Part shown: piece after piece, positions 57,452-64,000 of the stretch | How positions within the stretch are numbered: the first letter of the stretch is position 1 | Layout: every line of letters begins with the position of its first letter | Assembly (NCBI RefSeq): GCF_020438995.1 | Contig: NZ_JAGQTN010000170.1 | Location: 1-64,000, forward strand | DNA length: 64,000 nt | DNA from: Gordonia sp. (in: high G+C Gram-positive bacteria) | Lineage (GTDB): Bacteria > Actinomycetota > Actinomycetes > Mycobacteriales > Mycobacteriaceae | Reading direction: 5' to 3' | Program-made: the position numbers and the translations under genes | Notes under the pieces: generated by a model | What the model was told of the DNA's origin: nothing | What the model saw: only the letters and a program-made list of their open reading frames with translations | The model's database searches: none

Positions 57452-57484
57452 CCTGCCCCGACGGACTTCCCCCGCCGGGGCAGG
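57452..57484. terminator. Bidirectional terminator between hup and mutT1
   Basis: CCTGCCCCG-CGG (57452-57464) pairs with CCG-CGGGGCAGG (57472-57484) with one mismatch. It fills the gap between the convergent stops. Confidence 0.7.
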
Positions 57485-57485
57485 A

Positions 57486-58451
57486 TCATGTGATCACGGC
57501 GTCGGGAGCCGCAGCGCTTGAGGCAAACCCGGTGGGACTGCGGTCGACTTCGGCCAATGGGCTGTCAAAGTAGTCGGCCGACACCAGATTCCGGCCGTCG
57601 AGAGTCAGCACCCACACGCTGCCTTTGCGATTGCCCGATTCCGGAAGACCGATGCCGCTGCGCCGCGACCACTCGGTGAGCAGCGGCGGAACCACCTTGC
57701 CCTGACTGCATACCGCATGGATCTGGGTGCGGTCGGCGGCGATCTCGGTGATACGGGCCAACGCGGCGTCGGGGTCCGCGCGGTAGCTTTCCTCCGACAA
57801 CGTCGGCTCGCTCTCGATGCCGGCTCCGAGACGCCCGGCAAGCGGCGCGAGCGTCTGTTCACAGCGCAGCCGATCCGCGGCGTGCAGCACCTGGGCCCCG
57901 AATGCCGTCAGCAGCGGCGCCATCGCCTCCGCCTGCTTACGGCCGGTCGAGTCGAGAGGGCGGATCCGGTCATCGCCCGTGAACTCAGATCGAGTGCCCG
58001 CCCGCGCATGGCGCACCAGAAGCAGCGTGTGCAGATCGGCGGGGAGCCGGGCGAATTCGTCGAGCACCTCCTGATCGAGCCGGTAGCTGAGCCGTTCGCG
58101 CGCGGCGGTGACCGGGAACCACTCCACGCGATCGACCTCGCTGTTGGGTTCGAACGATCCCGACAACGCGCACGCCGACCAGAAACGGACCCGCTTCTCG
58201 CCACCCCGTGGCAGCCGGTAGTCGATGTCTCGCAACCAACGTCCCAGCCGGACAACGTGACCGGTCTCCTCGGCGATCTCACGGACGGCGGCGCCCGCGA
58301 GTGTCTCGTCGTCGTCGAGTTTGCCCTTGGGCAGTGACCAATCGTCGTAGCGCGGTCTGTGGACCACGCCCACCTCCACCGGCGAATCCCCGGAACCCTT
58401 GCGCCACAGCACGCCCCCGGCGGCCCATACCGTCTTGGTGTTCTTGGACAT
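57486..58451 (-). CDS. mutT1: Nudix hydrolase MutT1 with histidine phosphatase domain
   Basis: The 321-residue protein fuses a Nudix domain (residues 1-135; box GKLDDDETLAGAAVREIAEETG) with a phosphoglycerate-mutase-like histidine phosphatase domain (LLLVRHARAG with the RH phospho-His motif). In mycobacteria MutT1 hydrolyses 8-oxo-dGTP and 8-oxo-GTP and diadenosine polyphosphates, cleaning damaged nucleotides. It starts six bases after the ppk stop, so they share a message. Confidence 0.94.
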   Translation of the reverse strand: MSKNTKTVWAAGGVLWRKGSGDSPVEVGVVHRPRYDDWSLPKGKLDDDETLAGAAVREIAEETGHVVRLGRWLRDIDYRLPRGGEKRVRFWSACALSGSFEPNSEVDRVEWFPVTAARERLSYRLDQEVLDEFARLPADLHTLLLVRHARAGTRSEFTGDDRIRPLDSTGRKQAEAMAPLLTAFGAQVLHAADRLRCEQTLAPLAGRLGAGIESEPTLSEESYRADPDAALARITEIAADRTQIHAVCSQGKVVPPLLTEWSRRSGIGLPESGNRKGSVWVLTLDGRNLVSADYFDSPLAEVDRSPTGFASSAAAPDAVIT

Positions 58452-58457
58452 GGCGGA

Positions 58458-60692
58458 TCAGGCGGAACGCTCGGGCCGACGCCGATGACGCTTGATCATC
58501 TGCAACTGGTGATCGAGAACCTCCTCGCCGGCGGCGGGTGAGGCCACCCAGCTGCCGTCCGAATGCAGTTCCCAGCAGCGGGTTCGCGGGTCGAAGGCCG
58601 ACTCGAACATGTCCCGGATCGTGGCCACCGAATGCGCGTCGCGCACATGTACCATCGCCTCGATGCGGCGGTCGAGATTGCGGTGCATCATGTCGGCAGA
58701 TCCGATCCAGAACTCGTCCTGCGCACCGAAATACAGAATGCGCGAATGCTCCAGGAACTGACCGAGAATCGATCGGACGGCGATGTTCTCGCTGATTCCG
58801 GGCATCCCGGGTCGCAGCGCACAGATGCCGCGGACCATCACCTCGACAGGGACCCCGGCCTGCGACGCCCGGTAGAGCGCATCGATGATCTGCTCGTCGA
58901 CCAGAGCATTGGCCTTCAACTGGACTCGGGCCCGTTCGTCGCCGGCCCGGCGACGCTCGATCTCGATATTGATGCGGTCGACGATGCCCGACCGGATCCC
59001 GTTGGGGGCCACGAGCAGGTTGCGGTACTCGGTCTTGCGCGAATACCCGGTCAGCGTGTTGAACAGGTCCGTCAGGTCGGCGCCCACGTCCGGTGCGGCG
59101 GTGAACAAGCCCATGTCCTCGTACAGGCGCGCGGTCTTCGGATTGTAGTTTCCGGTACCGATGTGGCAGTAGCGTTTGATCGCCGAGCCTTCGCGCCGCA
59201 CCACAAGGCATGTCTTGCAGTGGGTTTTGAGTCCGACGAGGCCGTACACGACGTGCACGCCCGCCTGTTCGAGCTTACGGGCCCACCGGATGTTCGCCTG
59301 CTCATCGAAGCGGGCCTTCAACTCCACCAGTGCCACAACCTGTTTGCCGGCCTCGGCGGCGTCGATGAGCGCGTTGACGATCGGCGAATCGCCCGACGCG
59401 CCCGACGTGCGGTAGAGGGTCTGCTTGATGGCCAGCACCTGCGGGTCGGCCGCGGCCTGCTCGATGAACCGCTGGACGCTGGTGGAGAACGAGTCGTACG
59501 GGTGGTGGACCAGGACGTCGCCCTCGCTGAGGGTGGCGAAGATGCTCCGCGGTGTCTCGCGTTCGCCGAACGCGGGATGGGTGGCGGGAACGAACGGTCG
59601 GTCCTTCAACTGAGGCTTGTCCAGACCGTAGATCTCGAACAGTGCCGACAGGTCGAGCAGACCGGGCACCTGGATCACGTCGGCCGGATTGACGTCGAGT
59701 TCACGCAGCAGCAGCTCGAGCATGTGCTCGCTCATGTCGTCGGCCACTTCGAGCCGCACCGGTGAGCCGAACCGCCTGCGTGCCAATTCCCGTTCGAGCG
59801 CCTGTAGCAGGTCTTCGTCGCGGTCCTCGTCGACCTCGAAATCGGCGTTGCGGGTGATCCGGAACGCGTGGCAATCGGCGATCTCCATGCCGGGGAACAG
59901 ATGCTCGAGGTTGGCCGCGATCAATCGTTCGGTCGGCAGGAAGACAGCGGGCTGGGGGCCGGCGTCCTCGGCAACGGGTTCCGAGATGAGGTCGTCGACA
60001 CGGACGAACCGCTTGACGTTGTCCGGAACCTTGACACGAGCGAAGTGTTCGGCGCCCTCGGGTGAATCGCGGACCGTGACAGCAAGATTCAGGCTGAGGC
60101 TGCTGATGTAGGGAAAGGGGTGCGCCGGGTCGACGGCCAGCGGCGTGAGGACCGGGAACACCTCGTCGTTGAAGTACTCGACGAGCCGATCACGCTGCCG
60201 CGCCGACAGATCGTTCCAGCCGACGACGTGAATGTTGTTCTGCGCCAACTCCGGTTGCACCATGTCGAGGAAGACGCGGGCATGCCGGTCGGCGATCGTC
60301 TGAGTGCGTCCGGCGATCCGCTGCAGCTGTTCGCGTGGGGACAGACCGTCCGCCGAGCGCACCGACAGGCCCGTCTCGTCGCGGCGTTTGAGGCCGGCGA
60401 CCCGCACCATGAAGAATTCGTCGAGATTGGACGCGAAGATCGCCAGGAACTTGGCCCGCTCCAGCAGCGGCTGCGAGGTGTCCTCAGCGAGCGCGAGGAC
60501 TCTGGAGTTGAAGTCCAGCCAACTCAATTCACGGTTGAGGTAGCGATCGTCGGGGAGATCGGTGAGTTCGTCGGGACTGAGCGTCGCCGCCGGCGGGGCC
60601 CCCGGGATCGCGACCTCCGGCCCGTCGGCGGGTGGTACGGAGGTGATTGTGTTGACGCTGTCGGGGGCTGCGGTGTCGTCGGCAGGGCTCAC
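58458..60692 (-). CDS. ppk: Polyphosphate kinase
   Basis: The 744-residue PPK1 polymerises phosphate from ATP into polyphosphate. After a variable 45-residue start comes the N domain ([20 protein letters not shown]). The catalytic domains hold the phosphorylated His in [19 protein letters not shown] and the paired His in [16 protein letters not shown]. The C terminus includes [25 protein letters not shown] 60692 overlaps the fbiD stop by four bases (GTGA), coupling the genes. Length fits PPK1. Confidence 0.96.
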   Translation of the reverse strand: MSPADDTAAPDSVNTITSVPPADGPEVAIPGAPPAATLSPDELTDLPDDRYLNRELSWLDFNSRVLALAEDTSQPLLERAKFLAIFASNLDEFFMVRVAGLKRRDETGLSVRSADGLSPREQLQRIAGRTQTIADRHARVFLDMVQPELAQNNIHVVGWNDLSARQRDRLVEYFNDEVFPVLTPLAVDPAHPFPYISSLSLNLAVTVRDSPEGAEHFARVKVPDNVKRFVRVDDLISEPVAEDAGPQPAVFLPTERLIAANLEHLFPGMEIADCHAFRITRNADFEVDEDRDEDLLQALERELARRRFGSPVRLEVADDMSEHMLELLLRELDVNPADVIQVPGLLDLSALFEIYGLDKPQLKDRPFVPATHPAFGERETPRSIFATLSEGDVLVHHPYDSFSTSVQRFIEQAAADPQVLAIKQTLYRTSGASGDSPIVNALIDAAEAGKQVVALVELKARFDEQANIRWARKLEQAGVHVVYGLVGLKTHCKTCLVVRREGSAIKRYCHIGTGNYNPKTARLYEDMGLFTAAPDVGADLTDLFNTLTGYSRKTEYRNLLVAPNGIRSGIVDRINIEIERRRAGDERARVQLKANALVDEQIIDALYRASQAGVPVEVMVRGICALRPGMPGISENIAVRSILGQFLEHSRILYFGAQDEFWIGSADMMHRNLDRRIEAMVHVRDAHSVATIRDMFESAFDPRTRCWELHSDGSWVASPAAGEEVLDHQLQMIKRHRRRPERSA

Positions 60693-61507
60693 CCGTCAAT
60701 CATGACGCATCGGTGGTCGCGGCGGCACGCGGTGGGTGAACTTTGCGTCGTACCGGTGATTCGCGCACCCGCCGACCTGCTGCCGACCGCCTGAGCGGTC
60801 CGCTCACCCACCCCGAGTCCGATGGCGGCGGTCAGGTCCTCGATCGTGTCGACGTCGTTGCGCAGTCCCGCCCAGAGGCTATGTCCGGGGTCGAGTTCGG
60901 CGAGGCCGTCGAGGCGGTGCAGCGCAGCGGAATCTGCGCCGAAGCGGGTCTGTGTGGTCAGGTCCGCGTCGCGCACGAGCAGCGCGGTGCCGGTACCGCG
61001 ACGGTCGGCGACGAACGCCTGACGATGCGATGATGCGGCGGTCAGGGCGGCGCGGATCTGGTCGCCGGTCGCGGCCGGCAGGTCGGCCTGGACAAGTACC
61101 AGGCGGCGGACACCGGGCCGGCGCCGGCGAGCAGCGGCCATCGCGTCGGCCATGGCCTGGTTCAGTCCGTCGGCCGGGGTGCCGGGGCGCCCCGGACCGG
61201 TCGGTTCGAGCAGTCCGCTCGCACCGCATGCCGCGGCCTCCGCGAGCACCACCGGGTCGGGCGAGATCACCAGTACCCGTGCGCAGCCCGCGGCGTGGAT
61301 GGCCGCGATGGTGTCGGCGAGCATCGCGATCACCAGGTTGCGGCGGTGGTCGTCGTCCCAGCCCGTCAGCCGGGACTTGGCGTCGGCCAAGGACTTCACG
61401 GCCAGGATCGCCACAAATTCGATCGACTGGGTGCTGATCGACCGGGCGTGGGCCGGGTCGGGTAGATGATCCGGCCGGTTGGCTGGCATGGTCATGGCCT
61501 CCATCAT
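60689..61507 (-). CDS. fbiD: 2-phospho-L-lactate/phosphoenolpyruvate guanylyltransferase (F420 synthesis)
   Basis: The 272-residue CofC/FbiD-type enzyme activates phosphoenolpyruvate (or phospholactate) with GTP for coenzyme F420. Visible are the N-terminal nucleotide site [27 protein letters not shown], the [11 protein letters not shown] metal-binding segment and [12 protein letters not shown]. The family is about 210 residues, so the N-terminal 30 and C-terminal 30 residues are extra. Starts ATG 61507, 61504 or a later Met are all possible; TACTGT lies five bases before the first. Coupled to ppk. It supports use of F420 by the oxidoreductase at 11.3 kb. Confidence 0.9.
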   Translation of the reverse strand: MMEAMTMPANRPDHLPDPAHARSISTQSIEFVAILAVKSLADAKSRLTGWDDDHRRNLVIAMLADTIAAIHAAGCARVLVISPDPVVLAEAAACGASGLLEPTGPGRPGTPADGLNQAMADAMAAARRRRPGVRRLVLVQADLPAATGDQIRAALTAASSHRQAFVADRRGTGTALLVRDADLTTQTRFGADSAALHRLDGLAELDPGHSLWAGLRNDVDTIEDLTAAIGLGVGERTAQAVGSRSAGARITGTTQSSPTACRRDHRCVMIDG

Positions 61508-61632
61508 GGCTGACAGTACGACGGTCTGCGACGGTGCATCGCCGGCCGCCCTGCGGCTACTGTGTCCGGTAGCAGGGGCTGGGCCTTAGAAGACAGGCAC
61601 CCCGGATGTGTGGACCGGCGAGAGGACATCGT

Positions 61633-62649
61633 GTGCGTGCGGTTGTGATGGGATCGGGGTCGTGGGGGACGGCGACCGCGAAAGTTCTGGTCGACGCCGG
61701 TGTCGACACCACGATGTGGGCGCGCCGGCCGGCGCTCGCCGATGCGATCAACGCCTCGCACACCAACCCCGACTACCTACAGGGCATCGCACTACCCGAG
61801 GCGCTGGCCGCGACATCATCGGTGCCGCAGGCGCTGGACGGTGCGGAGATCGTTGTGTGCGCGGTGCCGTCACAATCGTTGCGCGCCAACCTCGCCGAAT
61901 GGCGCGAGCACCTGCTGCCGACCGCGTCGCTGGTGTCACTGGCCAAGGGAGTCGAGACCAGCACACTGATGCGGATGACCGAGGTTATCGCCGAGGTCAG
62001 TGGGTTCCCCACCGATCAGATCGCAGTCCTGAGCGGCCCCAATCTGGCGCGTGAGGTGGCCGAGCAGCAGCCCGCCGCGACCGTGATCGCCTGTCCCGAC
62101 GAGGACCGCGCCAAACAATTGCAGGCGGCGTTCTCCACCGCCTACTTCCGGCCGTACACCAATACCGACGTGGTGGGCTGCGAAATCGGTGGCGCCGTCA
62201 AGAACGTGATCGCGCTGGCCTGCGGCATGGCCGGGGGTATGGGCTTCGGGATGAACACGCTCGCCACCATCATCACCCGGGGCTTGGCCGAAACCATCCG
62301 ACTCGGGCATGCGCTGGGTGCGCATCCCGAGACGTTCGCCGGTCTGGCCGGGGTCGGTGACCTCGTCGCCACCTGCTCGTCGCCGCTGTCGCGCAACCGT
62401 ACGTTCGGCGCCAAACTGGGCGAGGGCGCGACGATGGAGCAGGCGCAGGCGGCGACCAACGGTCAGGTAGCCGAAGGGGTCAAATCGTGTGTTTCGGTGC
62501 GTGCGCTCGCTCGCAAGCACAGTGTGGAGATGCCGCTGACCGACGCGGTGGCCGCGGTGTGCCACGAGGGTATGTCGACCCGCGAGGCCGTCAGTTCGCT
62601 CCTCGGCCGCAGCCGCAAGCCGGAAACCTACGGCCACCCCACCACCTGA
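61633..62649 (+). CDS. gpsA: Glycerol-3-phosphate dehydrogenase (NAD(P)+)
   Basis: The 338-residue enzyme makes glycerol 3-phosphate for phospholipids. It begins [16 protein letters not shown] (nucleotide-binding loop), then [23 protein letters not shown]-type [15 protein letters not shown], the catalytic Lys in [17 protein letters not shown], and the substrate-binding R in NRTFG. GTG 61633 is chosen for the GAGAGGA site upstream; ATG 61606 would add nine residues. Divergent from fbiD. Confidence 0.94.
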   Translation: MRAVVMGSGSWGTATAKVLVDAGVDTTMWARRPALADAINASHTNPDYLQGIALPEALAATSSVPQALDGAEIVVCAVPSQSLRANLAEWREHLLPTASLVSLAKGVETSTLMRMTEVIAEVSGFPTDQIAVLSGPNLAREVAEQQPAATVIACPDEDRAKQLQAAFSTAYFRPYTNTDVVGCEIGGAVKNVIALACGMAGGMGFGMNTLATIITRGLAETIRLGHALGAHPETFAGLAGVGDLVATCSSPLSRNRTFGAKLGEGATMEQAQAATNGQVAEGVKSCVSVRALARKHSVEMPLTDAVAAVCHEGMSTREAVSSLLGRSRKPETYGHPTT

Positions 62650-62670
62650 TCGCCCGGCGATCGGCCATGC

Positions 62671-63273
62671 TCAGCCGAAGTCGAGCGGGGCGACCGGGAA
62701 TGTCTTGCTGATGGCCGCGGAGAGATCGGAGATAGGTCCGTTGCCGGCGGTGATCGGCAGCCACAGCGCGACGTAGGGGCGTCGGTCGACGGCCACGTAT
62801 GCCTGTCCCGACCCTTCGCGGGTGTCGGTCATGAACCACTGCACCGGATTGACCACCTGAAGGCTGCTGGTGGGGGCGAGGTCGCCGGGCCGTTCCACGC
62901 CGCAGCGGACCACGATGTCGCCATCGACGCTCGGATAGCGGACCACACCGTCGCCGACCTTCTTTCCCGAGAATCCGTCGAAGCGTTCCGGAAGGGCCGC
63001 AACCAGTTTCGCGCATTCGGCCGAATCCGCGTCGGGCGCGGCAAGGGATTGCACCGGGTTCGACGGGCTGTCCGGTTTGAGCGCGGCCACCACGATGAAG
63101 AACGTCAGCACCATTATCGGTATCGCGACCAGGGTGGCGATCAGTGCCGGGCTCAGTCGGCGCGGCTCCTGCCGTGGCTGCGTTGTGGCAGGCCGGCCGG
63201 GCCGGTTCTGGGATGCTTCGCCGCCGTCGGCGCGTGGGCTGTCGTCGGGCCGCTCGGCTCCTCGGTCGTTCAC
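62671..63273 (-). CDS. DUF3515 membrane-anchored protein
   Basis: The 200-residue protein has a charged cytoplasmic N terminus (about 45 residues), one membrane helix (LIATLVAIPIMVLTFFIVVA) and an extracellular DUF3515-like domain with two cysteines (SAECAKLV and VVRCGVERP) that can pair. It ends SAAISKTFPVAPLDFG. It matches the Rv2980 family near gpsA and thiL in M. tuberculosis. GTG 63273 is chosen because TAGCCT (63282-63287, minus strand) ends eight bases before it; ATG 63279 is also possible. Function unknown. Confidence 0.8.
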   Translation of the reverse strand: MNDRGAERPDDSPRADGGEASQNRPGRPATTQPRQEPRRLSPALIATLVAIPIMVLTFFIVVAALKPDSPSNPVQSLAAPDADSAECAKLVAALPERFDGFSGKKVGDGVVRYPSVDGDIVVRCGVERPGDLAPTSSLQVVNPVQWFMTDTREGSGQAYVAVDRRPYVALWLPITAGNGPISDLSAAISKTFPVAPLDFG

Positions 63274-63323
63274 AACCATCAAGGCTAAACGCGTCGCTGC
63301 TTGTGTGACTCCGAGGTGGGTGG

Positions 63324-63560
63324 TCAGCGGGTGCCGACGACCGGGCAGGTCAGTGTCCGGGTGATGCCGTCGACCTTCTGGATCTGCGGCACGATGTCGT
63401 CGGTGAGCCGGGCCGCGTCGGTGGTCTCGACGCGGACGATCACGTCGTACGGGCCGCTGACCTCCTCGGACGAGGACACTCCGCTGATCTCGGCGATCGA
63501 CGCGGCAGCCAGCGCGGCCCGCCCCACCTCGGTCTGGATCAGAATGTATGCCTGGACCAC
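63324..63560 (-). CDS. Stand-alone Lrp/AsnC ligand-binding (RAM) domain protein
   Basis: The 78-residue protein is the regulator-of-amino-acid-metabolism fold alone: VQAYILIQTEVGRA, VSGPYDVIVRVETTD and TRTLTCPVV. No DNA-binding helix-turn-helix is present, and the open frame upstream does not encode one. GTG 63560 follows GGAGGA at six bases. Stand-alone RAM proteins bind amino acids and may modulate full-length Lrp partners; its role here is unknown. Such a protein is common between DUF3515 and thiL in Mycobacteriales. Confidence 0.85.
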   Translation of the reverse strand: MVQAYILIQTEVGRAALAAASIAEISGVSSSEEVSGPYDVIVRVETTDAARLTDDIVPQIQKVDGITRTLTCPVVGTR

Positions 63561-63757
63561 TCGCGTCCTCCGTCTCCTGCCGGTACGTGGGTACCGGCGC
63601 TGTGTCCGACCGACGGCACCGTGGTGACCACCCGGCACCGGCAGCACTGCCGCCCAGGCAGAACGCCGGCACGTGCCGTGCCGACCCCTACACTGTCGCC
63701 ATATTGTCACCGACAACGCGGACGTGCGCGACTCAAGCAGACCGGCGAGGAGAACCA

Positions 63758-64000
63758 GTGGAGCCTTCCATACCCGGTCCGATCACTTCCGTGACAGCGG
63801 GCCGGACCGTCGGTGACGTGGGCGAACGAGCCGTGCTGGCCGAACTGATCGGGGCCGTCGAGCAGCCGCCGGACGCGGGGGACATCACTGTCGTGGGCAC
63901 CGGTGACGACGCCGCGGTCTTCGCGGCCACGGGCGAGACCGCGATCAGCACGGACACGATTGTCGAGGGTCGGCATTTCCGGCTCGACCTGTCCTCGCCC
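63758..64000 (+). CDS. thiL: Thiamine-monophosphate kinase (5' part)
   Basis: Only the first 81 codons are in the window. GTG 63758 follows GGCGAGGAGAA. The sequence TVGDVGERAVLAELIG, then VGTGDDAAVF (ATP/Mg-binding Asp pair) and STDTIVEGRHFRLD is typical of ThiL, which phosphorylates thiamine monophosphate to the diphosphate coenzyme. The gene runs off the right edge. Divergent from the RAM-domain gene. Confidence 0.92.
   Translation, partial: MEPSIPGPITSVTAGRTVGDVGERAVLAELIGAVEQPPDAGDITVVGTGDDAAVFAATGETAISTDTIVEGRHFRLDLSSP

Overview
The window is high-GC actinobacterial DNA. Its gene order follows the stretch of the Mycobacterium tuberculosis chromosome from about Rv3027c to Rv2977c: acyltransferases, iscS, mnmA, ligA, gatCA, pfkA, gatB, lppZ, DoxX, cfp6, ilvBNC, serA, leuB, gltX, IclR, leuCD, hup, mutT1, ppk, fbiD, gpsA, thiL. 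With an F420 pathway gene, EspC/WXG-type type VII secretion proteins and proline/glutamine-rich membrane proteins, this suggests Mycobacteriales outside Mycobacterium, most likely Gordonia or a close relative. No database search was possible, so the genus is an inference.

Layout. 0.2-10.6 kb: an ornithine-lipid-type acyltransferase pair, a 1188-residue BTAD/AAA regulator divergent from a FAD oxidase, and a coupled cysteine desulfurase-mnmA-MetE-like set. 10.6-15.2 kb: YjbR protein, F420-type oxidoreductase, a scar of two decayed genes, then ligA. 15.2-18.9 kb: a DM13 lipoprotein and DoxX-like protein divergent from a two-component system, then an ACT protein. 19-30.5 kb: gatCA, two envelope proteins, pfkA, a PspC protein, gatB, an LppZ-like lipoprotein and a 902-residue DoxX protein with at least 34 tandem nonapeptides. 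30.5-37 kb: branched-chain amino acid genes ilvD, ilvB, ilvN and ilvC with a leader peptide and attenuator. 37-40.5 kb: ppsR-ppsA. 40.6-43.5 kb: an accessory cassette with an EspC-family protein, a WXG-type large protein and two unknown partners. 43.5-50.5 kb: secreted trypsin-like protease, serA-leuB, a structured non-coding repeat, an MFS exporter, an FAH hydrolase and an alpha/beta hydrolase. 50.5-57.4 kb: gltX, tRNA-Gln, tRNA-Glu, a membrane protein, an IclR regulator divergent from leuCD, and hup. 57.5-64 kb: fbiD-ppk-mutT1, gpsA, a DUF3515 protein, a stand-alone Lrp ligand domain and the start of thiL.

The genes form a core-metabolism island: valine, isoleucine, leucine and serine synthesis, tRNA charging (GatCAB and GltX with their tRNA-Gln and tRNA-Glu), tRNA thiolation, DNA ligation and polyphosphate metabolism. 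Accessory insertions sit at 12.3-13.0, 40.6-43.5 and 47.2-47.5 kb. Many starts lie 6-8 bases after a TANNNT box, as expected for leaderless transcripts, and I used this to choose starts. Two copies of a palindromic element with a conserved loop (12.3 and 43.5 kb) border the accessory segments.
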